A DNA stretch of 64,000 bases from Brienomyrus brachyistius (GCF_023856365.1 NC_064555.1:19912254-19976253); one strand, 5' to 3'. Shown: positions 35,858 to 48,215, counted from the first letter of the stretch. Made by a program: numbers and translations. Notes: generated by a model not told the origin, from the letters alone.

Positions 35858-36118
35858 CAGCGTTGCTCAAACTCATGTCAGGCTTTGGGGCTGCAGGGCC
35901 CTGCATAAACGACCCCCCCAAACAACCTCCCCCCCCGCGGATGCATATCCGCATAAATAGATATTATTACTATAGATAAACACTATTACTATTATTGTTA
36001 TTATTATTATGCCTGATCTGACTGAATTTTGATCGGTGCAGAAGCGAGCTTCCGCAGACCGGCAGGAACCCTCTCACGGACCGGCACCGGTCCGCGGGCC
36101 ATAGTTTGAGAAACGCTG
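35858..36118 (-). mobile_element. hAT-like MITE in unit E
   Basis: Same element and position as in the other units. Confidence 0.65.
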
Positions 36119-36166
36119 CCCATACAACAGTACATTGTGTTTAAATATAGATGTGGGCAACCAAGA

Positions 36167-39126
36167 TCAAAACAGAAAGGAATAAACATAGTCGGGGATG
36201 AGGAGCAGGATGTTCTGGATGTCGGAAGGGTCAATCCTACACAGACGAGGACTCGGCACTGGAGTGGATATGGAACAAGAATCAGGGGTAGATGAGCTGA
36301 GACTGGAGCACGCAGGGTAGATTACAATACCTCACACTGAATGTGAGGTCTATCTGTGTTTTTACTGAAAGCAAGGCGGGTGCTGGAATTCTTACAAGGG
36401 GAAGGCGTGGCAACAGGGGACCAATGGGTCTTGGGCCGCTGACTGGATGAGATCCCAGACCAGGAAGCAGGGAACCAGAAATGGGGCTGCAACACAGAAA
36501 CCAGGAAACTCACAGAGAAACCCAGAAACATGACAATAAAAGTATAATTAATTACAAATGAGGTTTCCTGGGCAATAAGTGAAACTATCCATTTTTTATA
36601 TCACACATTAATAAATATAAGTCCTACTGAAAACGTTGTACTTTTCTGCCTCACCTGTATAAAAAGTTCCCGGCTACAAAATGATGCAGCTTGGAACAAG
36701 GGCTCCAACGTGTGGTGCCGATCTGAAAGGCAGGCCCGTCGTCTCGGTGACCTTCCTCACTTTCAGAACGCCTGGCATTAGCATTTACAGGAAGGCAACC
36801 ATTAGCATACATTCGATGTGTACATTTAACTTCCAGTCGTTTTTGCAACCCGCACCTTCAGTCAATTTCATCCATCCATCTTAACCACTTTACTAAAATT
36901 TTTATATGACATCTTACCCACAGAGGGAGATCCAAGGTCCTGAGGTCTTCCAACAGGATCAGAATGACTTGGACCTTTTTCTGGATCTGGACAGCGACTG
37001 TGATCCTTCAGCTGTCCATCCCATGTTCGCTTTGAGCCTCGTCTTCTGAGAGAGAAGGATCACCATTAATAGCCAGAAGTTTCTGCTCTTAATTGCATAG
37101 ATGTCTTGATGTTACCATAATTGGTGTCAAAGACCATCATTTCCAAACAAGGTCTTGTGATTTACAGTTAATGTGCTGGAATAGAATACATGTGACACAG
37201 ACTTAAACAACCACGAAATCCCTGAAATACTCAGTATAGCACATCTGTTGGAATAATGAATTAAAGTACGCGATTAGGCTGTGTGTGCAGCTTATCATTC
37301 TACCCAAGAAGAACCTACTCCTCTTTGATCCGGATCAGGGGTCCATCCTGTTCTGCTTCGCTGTCTTGTGCGCTGGCTGAAAAACATAGCAGACAGCAGT
37401 AAATACTGAGGGTAAGTGTATCTCTAGGCCTGCTAGACTGAGCTAAGACTTTGACCTGTAGCTCTGCACTCTATGTTTCAGTAGAATGTACAGTAATAGG
37501 CTCATTAATGGCTGAGAGGTCACACAAGACAGCGAACAAGGAACTGGGGAAAATCTCAATGAATCAATAGATGGATTGCAAAATGTACAATGAATATAAG
37601 ATTAAACTTTTTAAGAATATTTAAGAAAAGTGCTCAGTGACAACAATTCGGGGAAGACTAATGTCAATTTAAAATAAATAAACTAGATCAAGTTCCAGTG
37701 CATAGAAACTGACAGGCTACAGAAAAACTGGCACTTAGAGCTCATACTTACACTCTGGGCTCCCTGAGTGGTCAGAAGCACGGGGTTCCTGGGTCCGGAC
37801 GGTCATGCTGCAGAGCGTGCAGGCGACGGGTACAGAGGATGGGCCCCGGGGCCACTGAAAGCCCTCCCCGCTGTAGTGCCGCTGGGCCCCGCTGTGATGT
37901 TCGGGGCGCTCCCGATTCCACAGAGAGTGGGAGGGTACGATGGCCATCACCTGCATGGGGACACGGACATACATGGATCAGATGACAGAACGTGACTCAC
38001 TGTGACACCAGCAACACCACTTATGATAACAGTCATTTGGTATCTGCCCCCAAAGACATCAGTGAGCAAATAGCCCTTAGCTTAGCTTAAGTTACAGTAA
38101 GACAGAAAAGGTCATTAATGATGAGAAACCCTTCCCTCTGCTCTGAGACATTTCAAGCTTTATGGTGGCTGAACATTAATGTAATTTACTTGTATTAAAG
38201 ATGAGACAACATACTGTACCTCCTCACAGCAGTGGCGGCTGACAGCAGTCCTGTACTCCATCCGGGCCCAGAGCTGGTCCTTCTTCTTGATGAAGGAGGG
38301 AAACTGACGTCTCCAGTTTCCTCCCAAGGCCCAGGGAAAGATCTTAAATCTGTTCCCCGTCTCTTCTTCCTCCATCATGTTCGCGAGATATCTGGGGAGA
38401 GGAAGAATTCACTATTCTGAGATCCATTGGCTTCGCTGATCTCCAGCAATTTCATCCAAGACTTATTCTCATGCTGATGGAGGAAATTGTTTTTGTTATT
38501 ATTTTTACATTCATCTATATTGTCCACCATAGCATGCTGTCACTTACAGGGCGATGAAGAAGTTCATCCTCGTGTGCTCACTGGCCGTGAAGTGAGCTCT
38601 TTTGAAGTAGATAAAGGTGATCGCCAGTAGGTACTGAAATGAAGAGCAAAGGGATGGGAAAAGTAGTCTCTGCTTTGCTTAGAGTGATTAAAGCAGCAAC
38701 ACCAATGCATGACAGTTACCTTGTCGGTCACCATGTAGCAGGAGTCCATGCAGAGGAAATGCTGGATCAGATCATCATCTGAGGGCATCATGAAATATTT
38801 TTAGTACTACATACTTTTTTTTTGACATTTGAATTCGTCCAGTATACAGAAAGCAGGCACATACTGTTCTTGTAATGAAATGCATTTTATTTTGATGTTA
38901 TATTGTCATTAGAAAAAAAGCAGATTTAAAAGATAATTTAAAGCTCTTCCTCACGCTGGAACTAATCTAACCCACCCAGCAGTGCGAAGAAAGCAGCCAT
39001 TTCCTGCTGATCCATGATGATCAGGGATTCCTCTTGCTGCTCCCTGCCGCTGAAGTCCTGTCCGGATGGACCTTCTGCCTCCTGTTGGCTGAGGTACCGG
39101 CGCCGGAAGTGCGCGTGCCTCACCAT
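36167..39126 (-). CDS. spdya-like: Speedy/RINGO family cell-cycle regulator, copy E
   Basis: Minus-strand exons in transcript order are 39126-38976, 38778-38720, 38633-38548, 38391-38220, 37950-37752, 37376-37319, 37045-36918 and 36258-36167. They total 945 nt (314 aa), open, with canonical GT/AG sites. Like copy A it has Asn before RERP (residue 168), whereas B, C and D have Lys. It has Lys for Glu in the stretch before IFPW and Ile for Phe in the terminal DFQN block. The upstream promoter and non-coding exon (39757-39930) are present, so it is probably a working gene. Confidence 0.85.
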
Positions 39127-39756
39127 CCCTGCGGAGCAGAGCGGAGGCAGTGGGGTAACTCCGCTAGGGGGCGCACTGACAAGGCGTTAGTTGTAATGCG
39201 CACTGACAAGGCGTTAGCCGGCTTGTGTTCTAATGTCGACTTGGATTGTAAAGCAGGCGAGTCACGTGGCGCAGCTAACTGGCTAACATACTCTCTTCAA
39301 ATTTTTTATGTTTAAATATGAGACAAATATATTGTGTTATTTTCCCGCGCTGACTAAACATAATAATATGGTATACGTAGTAAACCTCGAATTTTGCGCT
39401 CATTAAGCTCAACCTTTTGAATAATATCATGATATGACATAAAGAACACATTGTCTAAAGCTTACTTTAACTGCAAGGAGCTTGTTGTTACAGAATGTAA
39501 CTGCTGTTCTGATGTTCTTTCTTGAAGTAAAAAAAAAATGAAATTAAACTGATTAAATTGAGTCATTTTTAAATTATACACTCGATTTGGACACTTTACA
39601 CTTTTTTTTAAATAGCAAAATAACGAAGACGGGCACGACGCAGGCGGTAGGATCCAAACCGTCCCAGTTGTTAGAGCTGAACCCAGCGAAGAGGGGCGGT
39701 TTCAGGGATGATCACTGTACCTTCCGATGATCACAGGGAATCCCGCCCTACCTTAC

Positions 39757-39930
39757 CAGTCTGTATCTTCTTCTTGTCTGTGTTATTTCGCTGAAATGTC
39801 GTTCTTTCTCAGTGTCTGTGCAGATAAATGCTGTCTGTGCAGGTAATTGCTGTCTCCACGTTGCTTTTCGCTACAGTTGAGGTTCAAATCCCGCAGCTGT
39901 GTCCATGGCAACGGCCCGTGATGCGCTATA
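39757..39930 (-). promoter_or_regulatory. Putative promoter and non-coding first exon of copy E
   Basis: The donor (exon end 39757), half X-box within 39899-39912 and TATATA near 39926 are arranged as in copy A, including the short internal duplication that copy C lacks. Confidence 0.5.
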
Positions 39931-40536
39931 TATTTCCGTGCATTATTTAAAAATAAATCATAATAATCGTTTGTGATCCAGATAGGTTGTTCCCCATATT
40001 AGTAATGAGTGTTGTATTTATATGTCTTAAATGTAGTTTTAAAAATTAAAATAACCTTTTGATAGTTTACATCTAACACTAAAGCAAGTCATTGTGGATA
40101 CCCTATGTACACGTCTTTTTTGCATTTTAGATATTCTATATATTTAGATATAGAGTTTAGACGTTTGATTGACAGATTTAGATTCATACAGTTATGTCTG
40201 ACGTTGTGAACACAAAATATTAAGTTAGTAGTAAAGTTAATGCCCTCTAAGTGAATGCATTCTTAGCTTTTAAAAATAATGAAACTGAGGTTTGAGTCTG
40301 GATGTATTAATTATACAAAAGTCTTGCTATAAATTCAATCTCTGAATAGACTTTAAACAGCTTGTACAGGAGGTAAAAAGATTTCTTGTTAATGTGTTGC
40401 CTGATGGTACTGTTATCAGGTACAATGGTACAGTGGGTTATGATCAGAAGGTCACCGATTCAGATCCTGTGGTCAGCAGAGAGATTGTCACATAGTGGGA
40501 AGAAAGGAAGTGAAGGCCAACATCAGGAAAATCAAA

Positions 40537-40745
40537 AGGGGCTTGATGGTTAGAGAAGCGCACTTGTAATTAAAAGATTGCAGGTTCGAATCCCCCACGA
40601 GCAAGGTACTGCCCCCAAGCACTGCTACCTAGGCGCTGAATTAGCTGCCCCCTGCTATGTCACATATGGGTTAAATACAGAGAACACATTTTGTTGTTGT
40701 GTGCTGTGGTGTGTCAACAATGACAATTAATCACTAAATTCTAAA
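40537..40745 (+). mobile_element. tRNA-derived SINE flanking unit E
   Basis: Best-preserved copy of this family here: head GGGCTTGATGGTTAGAGAAG, B-box GGTTCGAATCC, and a tail ending CAATGACAATTAATCAC. Confidence 0.78.
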
Positions 40746-41160
40746 TGTAGACAAGACGGCAGGTAAGGCGAAAGGAAAGGGACCACAGGGGGCCAAAAAC
40801 GAGGTACGCGTGATCAAACCGTAACACAGAGCAGACCAGGGAGCTCACACAGGCAGCAACAACATAAGATAACAATACAATGACCAGACTGGGGAGTTCA
40901 GGATGAGGAGGCACTTAAATACATCACAGATGAGGGAGTAAACGAGAGGCACCTGCGATCATCCACACAGGGGCTGAAACGAGAGGCAAGGACTGCGGGG
41001 TGTCACAGAACCCTCCCCAACGCATGTACTCCGGGCACACGAGGTCGGCCGGAGAGGGGAACTGTACTAGGCAGACAGATGAGGGAAACTCAGACCAGGG
41101 AAAAACGACAGACCAGATGCTAGAATAAAAGACCAGAGGGGGACCGGGACCCAGAGCAAA
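40746..41160 (-). mobile_element. LTR (40746-41007) plus adjacent internal piece
   Basis: Same 262 bp TG...CA block as 22898-23159. On the minus strand a 150 bp Ser/Pro-rich internal piece precedes the purine tract and LTR. This is probably a 3'-end fragment of an LTR element. Confidence 0.5.
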
Positions 41161-41162
41161 AA

Positions 41163-42500
41163 GATATTTTATTGTCATTGTAAGTACAATGAGATTTAGT
41201 TTGGAACGTGCTAGCAGATGCATAGTAAATCTTACAATCAAATAGAATCCGAGAATAAAATATGTACATGTAACCTCATGTGTCTGCGTTGTGGTTTTCA
41301 CTCAAAGAACGAGTGGACATGGGACCATGCTGCGATTTTATTCACCTGGCACAAACAACACAAAGTTGGGATTCCGTGGGGCAGCACAGCTTGGAATACA
41401 TAGGCAATGCTAATATGCGGAAAACGTGTGCTTTCAAAACTTCGACAAAATTCCAATCAAAACTACATAAACAACACAAAGTATACTGACATCATCTACA
41501 AGGAGGGAGATGTATTTCTATCAATCAGTGTTGATTTGGAACGTTCACTGAAGTATGAATAATTAAATACATTGGAGCGCTGTTCATATAAAACTTACCG
41601 CTGGCTTAATCGTCAAAACTGATAGAGAGCCAAGCAGTTCTACCTATGATACCCCTAGAGGTCAGTATTTAACCACTATTCCATTAGAATATGCGAAAAG
41701 CTGGAGTATAAGTGAAAACAAGAAAACGTCCCCTGTTACATACACATACTATGTATACACGCTATATATATATTGGTGGGTGAGCAATTTCACAGAGGTA
41801 GAGTTTATCAAGTGGTTTAAATACACATAAATATGGATATTGCACATGTTAGGATAATGCATCAGAGCATTTGAGATCAGTGCTGTGAGTTCAGAAGCGT
41901 GATGGATGTGAGGTAAAAACTGTTGCTCAGCCGGGTTGTGCGAGCATACAAGGTTCTAAGGCATCTACCAGATGGCAGAGGTGTAAAAAGCTTGTGTTCA
42001 GGGTGGTTTGGTCCTTGATTATTTTTTCAGCTCTGCGGCTGCACCGGGTGTGATGGATTTCTCCCAGTGATGGAAGCTGGGCTGCCTTGATGATGCGCTG
42101 CAGGGTCTTCCTGTTCTCCGAGGTGCATCCAGAGTAATGTACCACGCAGTTGTAATCACTGACTCTATGGTGCACCTGTAGAAGTTCACCAGGAGCTGCT
42201 GTGGAAGTTGTGCTTTCTTCATGCTCCACAGGAAGTGGAGCCTCTGTCCTTTGCTAAGAGTTATGCGTTTGTGGTTCATGACAGATCACAGCTGATTTGA
42301 ACGCAGAGGAACCATCTCCACCTTCTCACCACCGATGCTGATGGGGTGGTGGCCCACATGCTCCCGTCTCCTAAAGTCCAGGATCAGTTCCTTTGTCTTT
42401 TTCAGTTCAGAGCAAGGTTGGTGCCCTGGCTCCAGTGCTCCAGGCTCTGGGCCTCTTACCTGTAGGCTGACTCGTTGTTCGAGATGAAAAAGTTTTCCAG
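41163..42500 (-). mobile_element. L2/CR1-type LINE, 3' half, degraded
   Basis: Read on the minus strand, coding remnants show TKELILDFRR, LLVNFYRCTIES and a following ALQRIIKAAQ-like block. These are signatures of the reverse transcriptase C-terminus of L2/CR1-group fish LINEs. A non-coding tail follows, ending in CAATGACAATAAAATA. Several frameshifts are present. Confidence 0.7.
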
Positions 42501-42504
42501 TCAC

Positions 42505-43625
42505 TTCTCAGCAAATGAGCTCTCAGTATATAGTATAAGTATATAGTGAGGTATAGAAGTCCCTAACATGGTAACTGGTACTGAAAGCTAGTACTGGTGT
42601 GTGTTTTCTGATTGGTGCCATTATCACCACTGAGCTGCACTGGAGCTCCCATAGAAAGAGGGGATTTAATCAGACAGAAGCAGAGGGAGGGACCAATACA
42701 AATCATGGGTCATTTGAAATTCTGCTTAAATGTACAAGCTCGTTAATCCTGTTAAGTTGATCTGCAGTGTTGGATTGTCAGCTGCAAACCTGGGCTAGCA
42801 GTGCTTTGTACTGCTGAAGGTCTATTCTTCACAAGCGCCTTGCTGCCACCTACTGGTTCATGTTAAATATTTGTTTATTAATTAGTGAAAGTAATGTTGA
42901 ATCTTATACTGCTTACTAATTCTGAAATATATATTATACTGCTCTGATTCAAAAAAATTATCGAAACATTGACAGTTTACTGTACATTTTGTATTTTTCT
43001 GTAAACGGTCATTATTAAAAATAATGAATATTTCAATCTAAAAACAGATGGTATGTTGTTTTTTGGCCATGCCTCCCTGTCAGAGAGCACCAATCAGTAA
43101 CAGTCTCAGAGTGTGATGTACACTAATCCAGGACCGCCCACTTTTCACTCTGCAGTAAAAACACACCAGTTTCTCTCAGCTGACAGCATCTCCCTTTTGT
43201 GACATATCACATAAGGGGGAAAAGGGGACATGTCAAAAGAAAACAAAGATCACATACATATTTGTCTGCTTCAAATGAAACATATCCCTATGTAATCTGT
43301 TTCAGGTTTAACCCCCATTAAATAACTGTACTTTGAGTTGCTGTCCATGGTGCTGAAAACCTGAATCAGCAAATTCTACTTTCAATTTCTTTCTCTGATT
43401 TAACTTTAACTGTATTTTGTTGGCAATGATGGTTTGTAAAGTGTACAGAGGCAGAGATAGAAAGGAGTACGTAGCATACATGTGGTTTAGATGAAGCATT
43501 TATTTAACAACCTAAAGGCTTTAGACAATCAGTTCAGCTTTGGGCAAACACGCTCCACAGAACATTCTCTCTCTCTCTCTGGTTATATCTATACCTGTTG
43601 GTGCAGCTACTGACCCTCACTGACT
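42505..43625. other. Intergenic, no gene seen
   Basis: AT-rich sequence with scattered repeat-like fragments. The notable item is the RE1-like site at 43337-43357. I see no coding signature. Confidence 0.5.
43337..43357 (-). promoter_or_regulatory. RE1/NRSE-like REST binding site
   Basis: On the minus strand the 21-mer is TTCAGCACCATGGACAGCAA followed by C. It fits the core RE1 consensus (NTYAGMRCCNNRGMSAG) at every position, with two differences in the last four bases of the longer consensus. REST silences neuronal genes outside neurons, and the next gene downstream, 7 kb away, is the neuronal gene syt11. Binding is inferred. Confidence 0.6.
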
Positions 43626-43634
43626 GATATACCG

Positions 43635-43715
43635 CAGGTGGCGATGATTGGTAGCTGCACCTCCAACAGCCTCATCCTTAACACTGGATCCCCACAAGGT
43701 TTCGGGGTCACTGCT
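43635..43715 (+). mobile_element. LINE reverse-transcriptase scrap
   Basis: Translation gives IGSCTSNSLILNTGSPQG, matching the GSPQG block of fish LINE reverse transcriptases. The match ends after about 80 bp. Confidence 0.5.
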
Positions 43716-44559
43716 GTCCAACTCTGCCCTTTGTGTCTCCTGCCCGTTTGGCCAGCAGGTGTTGTTGACCATCCTGTCCTCCTCCCTGTCTCTTGTCCTT
43801 CAGCCCCAGTGTGCCTAGGTCCTGTTATGAGCCCCAGTCTAGGGTTGGGGCGTAACAGAGTCAAAGGGAAAGGGGAAGTGGAATAAGGGAAGAACAGGCT
43901 GTGGTGGACAAGGGAACGTGGACACGTGGGGTATTTATATTTTTTCTGTTTTTATTTACATGCCAGGGACACAGAACAAATAAACCCAGTGCAAAGGAAC
44001 TCAGGAGTGACTATAGCCAAAGCAATAAACAAAACCCAATGCTAACTTACCTAAGTGCAAAGAAATCAAAACGAGAAATTCTACGCCTCACTCCCTACCC
44101 AAACAACAGCATACAACATATGTCCACAAAACAAAATGGCAGTCACTCCCTTCGCACCTGGCACACACACAGAACATACACACTGATGAAAGGCGCAAAA
44201 GTTCGAGGGGCGCGCGAAGATGCTAACCAAAAACCAGGAGAGAGATCGAAACCAAATAGCTAATAATCCAAAGCGAAAGTGCAGACAAGGGCAAAGTGAA
44301 AAGTCAGAAATTCAAAGAGCCAAACCAATCATACACAGTGAATCAATCTAAGAAAAACAAACAATAGCAAGATATGAGCTGAGCTCCTGAAGGGTCTTGC
44401 TTGCGGTTCTTCACTTCAAGGGGACGGAAGTGCATGCGGCGATAGTGGGCGGGATCTGGACAGGAAGATGAAGCGAACGACGAATGGAGTCAAACACGTG
44501 ATCTTTAAGGACGTAAATTGGAGCTCCGGTTAGGGTTAAGGTTTATTTGCTGTAGCGCA

Positions 44560-45620
44560 GAGTTGCGGTCACGTGTTTCCCATGGAGATGACGTATTTCC
44601 AGTGGAGTTCCATTCTACAGGCATCTGTAGCTAGACCCTTCTCAATGGAGTGGAGAATGGCTGTGGGCGGAGCTGACCTTACAGCAGCACGTCCCTTCTA
44701 TGTTTATATTCCATTTCTTTTCCTGTCGAAGGTTTATCATGCTTGTGTCCTGTTCTCTTGTAGTCTTGTTTGTAATTTTGCTCCTTCTTATCTTAGTGCA
44801 GTCCTCCCAGTATGTGTTTTCTAGGTTCAGTGCTTGTAAATTCTTCCATCTGTTGCTTATTGTCCTGTGGCCTCGGTCACTGGTTGACTGTCTGATGTTC
44901 CACACCCGCCCCCCCCATCCTGGTTACCTATTGCCTTAAACTGTCTGCCCCTGTGCAGTTCTTTACTCTGCCATTGAGTACTAAGTAGCTGTTTGTTGTT
45001 GCTCTGTTTAGTTTCTAGGTTTGCTCACTGTGTTACCTGGTTCCCAGTCTTTGCTTGTTCCTTAGTTGTGTTTAGTTCCTTTGTTTTCATTTAATTCCTT
45101 ATTTTTCCCCTCGTGGTCTGTTTTTTTAATATATATTTTTCCTGGTGTGTTTTTAGTTGTATTAAATAAACGCTTACTGTCTCAGAGCCAGGGGCGGCAC
45201 GGTGGTGCAGTGGTTAGCACTGTTGCCTCACACCTCTGACCCGGGTTCGAATCTCCGCCTGGGTCACATGTGTGTGGAGTTTGCATGTTCTCCCCATGTC
45301 ATCGTGGGGTTTCCTCCGGGTACTCTGGTTTCCCCCCACAGTCCAAAAACGTGCTGAGGCTGATTGGACTTGCTGAATTGCCCGTAGGAATGCATGTGAG
45401 AGTGAATGGTGTGTGAGTGTGCCCTGCGATGGGCTGGCCCCCCATCCTGGGTTGTTCCCAGCCTCGTGCCCATTGCTTCCGGGATAGGCTCCGGACCCCC
45501 CGCGACCCAATAGGATAAGCGGTTTGGAAAATGGATGGATGGATGTCTCAGAGCCATAAGTGGATCGTCCCGGCCTTGTTCCTGCTTACACTATGCCTGT
45601 GTCCATGACACAAGCCCCCT
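44560..45620 (+). mobile_element. Candidate LTR-like remnant interrupted by a SINE
   Basis: Pyrimidine-rich sequence with an AATAAA at 45165-45170, ending near TGTCCATGACA. It looks like an LTR or terminal repeat, but I cannot place its left end or find a partner, so this is tentative. Confidence 0.25.
45191..45543 (+). mobile_element. Fish SINE with ATGG tail
   Basis: The tRNA-like head GGGGCGGCACGGTGGTGCAG with GGTTCGAATCTCC leads into a conserved body and an ATGGATGGATGG tail. A 13 bp target duplication, TGTCTCAGAGCCA, is at 45178-45190 and 45544-45556. Same family as the SINE nested in the LINE. Confidence 0.88.
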
Positions 45621-47130
45621 GCATTACTCCCTGCACACACACATGACTGTACACATACACCATCATGAAATTCTCTGCTTGCCAAAGTATACTGGAGTTA
45701 GAAATGGGTAAGAACTGGTAGGACAATATCACGTAGCAAATGTAATAATTTTTCATAATTATTGATAATCATAATTAGCATGAATGTACTATTAACCTCT
45801 GTGGGGGGGATATCTTTAAATTTTTGGAAGGTGCAGTATTGGTGATTGCAGTATTGATGATCTTCGACACAATCTTTGGACCTGTCACAGTAGGCATCAA
45901 CATTTAAAAACATTTACATTTCCACTGTGTGCAAAAACAAAATATACCTTATTGATAGAGTGTGACACTACTCTTTGCAAGGATTTGTAATTACTTTTTC
46001 ACAGATGAACACTAGAAGATTCCTTTCCCAGACGGTAATGGGGACAAAGCCACCTTCCACTGATAATCCTTATCCATGCACAAAATTTTATTCATGTTTG
46101 TTTTTCCATTTTACTCATCATGAATAATCATTAAATCCTATTATAATCCTCCCACCCCCCACTCTACCAAGATTCATATAATTCGGCACTTGGAAGAGAA
46201 AGATTTTTGCTCATTTACATTCATACCACAATGCAGGTGCCCTGTCAGTGGGTTTTGTTGTATATAAATCAGGAAATCCAGTCCCATCCACCCAGAGAAA
46301 GAATGAAATTTTACTAAATCTCTAGTATACAATCCAGATTGCATTTCAAATAGTTTGCTTTAACATTATAGTCAACCACTCCTTTAACTGGGCACAAATG
46401 GCTTTCATTTATTTAAAGAAAACTTCACTTAAAGTCGACTCACAACTGCGATCCACAGTAAAACTGCAAAGGCAAATAGCAAAGACAAAGGCCATTCATT
46501 ATGATCTTTACGCTTTAGTGTTTCTCCTTTTCTCCAGAGGTCCTGCAGGTCCTGCATTTATTAGGTGATCTGTGATGTAGGAGATCCTGAGAATGGATTG
46601 CTGCTTCATGGATGAGTGACAGGTGGCTTTTGCCAGGAACAGCAGGCTGGAGATGTTTGGGACCTGGAGTGAAGATAGAAGCAGAGGAAGGGAACATGCA
46701 AAGGGTTTGGGAGGGACAAGCAGAGGGCGGGGGGGGGGGGGGGGGGGGGGACACGATTTCAGGACCAAGTATTTATGGGAACACAGGTGACAGACATGCC
46801 CTTGGTGAGGGATCCTGTGTTTAAAAAAAACAATAAATTAAACTGAGATATATAATAAAGCTAATCTTTTTTGTGCGTCTAGTGTTTAAAGGAAATGAAA
46901 TCAATTAACTTACCTGTTAACTTACCTGTCAGACTCTAGAGAAAATACAAATTTTACTCTTGATAAACATCATTAAACATATCAAAATTCATCATATTCA
47001 ATTAATACTCCTTGATGCAGATTTAATTATTTTATTTTCCCAAAACACACTAACCAGCAGCAGTGGCAGAAGAACCACAATTTCATCTTTTTCAGGGTGT
47101 CTGCAGATTTCCACTCGTTAAATTTAAGAC
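45557..47130. other. Intergenic, no gene seen
   Basis: Mostly AT-rich and unremarkable. A 22-base G run occurs at 46729-46750, which could form a quadruplex or cause sequencing error. Confidence 0.5.
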
Positions 47131-47133
47131 CTT

Positions 47134-47589
47134 TTGAAAACCATTATAAATGCAATTCAAGACATATTTTATGTCCATAAGCAGGAACTGGAGCAGGGAT
47201 CAGGATTTCGGGGGCTGGAGCAGGAACCTCCGGGACAGGAACCACAGGGGCTGGAGCAGGAACTACCGGAACAGGAACCACGGGAGCCGGAGCAGGAACC
47301 ATGGGCACTTTTGGGAAATTGGGGACCCGTGGGATGGCATCCCCAACAGACCTGGCCCCCTTTAAGGCCTGGCGCGTCCCCAGTAATGGATGTGCTGCGG
47401 GCACAGGCAGTGAAGCAGCGGTCAGATGAGGAGTGGCTGCAGGTAGCAAAGAGGCGAACAAAAGCTTGGGGTAAGCGGCAACTGCGACAGGCGCGACCCC
47501 CAACAGGGGAAGCAGCAGAGACCGAAACAGAATCAATTACACCCATGATGTACTGCTGCCCTCTTCCCTGGAGAACTTCATCTACATAA
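47134..47589. repeat. Minisatellite-like block, possible retroelement fragment
   Basis: CAGGAACC and GGGGCTGGAGCAGGAAC-type motifs recur from about 47175 to 47310. The plus strand reads Gln/Glu/Pro repeats. The minus strand reads a VPAPAPVVPVP-like repeat that recalls the Pro-rich ORF of the LTR element at 23489-25914. No conserved domain is seen, so I do not call it a gene. Confidence 0.35.
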
Positions 47590-47609
47590 CAGGAAAAGCC
47601 CTTCCTTGC

Positions 47610-48215
47610 TGGGTGATGCAGGACGAATCCTCAGTGTGACCCATTTGTATACGCTGACGTCGAAATCCAAGTCATCTATGGTACTTGCGCTCTCATCCGA
47701 CACATATTTTATGTTCTAGTCACTCTTTTGATTCTACTCATGTTTAGAAACATCTGTCAACAGTTTTGAGTCATTATGTTTGAATAATCGCTACTGTGTG
47801 CTGACAGTGCTTAACTTTTGTGTTTTTTATTTCAAATCAAAGTTAACTACGGTGTAAAATGTGCTTTGATGAATTAGAATGTGTTTAGACTTTTGCAAAA
47901 AAGGGTGGACTCAGTTCTGCAAATTGTGTCTAACTAGGTGAGCAGTGTTTAAAGTTTCGCGAAACAAGTGACTGATATAATAAATAAGTTATGGCAATTT
48001 GCAGTTTTGTTCCAAAAATGAGGTATAGGGTTTTAGCAATTCAAACACAATGACTCAGAACTGTTCACGCATGTTTCTAAACATGATAAGAAACCAAAGA
48101 CTGACTAGAACATAGAATGTAAGCTGGATGAGAGTGCAAGAGCCACAGGTGAGTTGAATTTCAACGTCAAGGTACAAATGGGTCACACAGAGGATTCTTC
48201 TAGCAAGGGAGAGCA
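47610..48215. repeat. Inverted (fold-back) repeat, ~165 bp arms
   Basis: 47610-47780 and 48050-48215 are diverged reverse complements: GTGACCCATTTGTA, TATGTTCTAGTCA, CATGTTTAGAAACAT and TGAGTCATT recur in opposite order and strand. The ~270 bp loop is AT-rich and non-coding. It is likely a decayed non-autonomous DNA transposon. Confidence 0.6.

Larger units (their letters stand above)
34987..40536 (-). repeat. Amplicon unit E (minus arm)
   Basis: Complete inverted unit from 3' UTR to promoter and 5' flank. Beyond it the SINE, LTR remnant and L2 LINE match those flanking unit C, so the duplicated block was larger than the gene itself. Confidence 0.87.

Noticed and set aside
46508..46768. Minus-strand frame beside the G run
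   Set aside because: It contains a poly-Pro stretch from the homopolymer and no recognisable domain.
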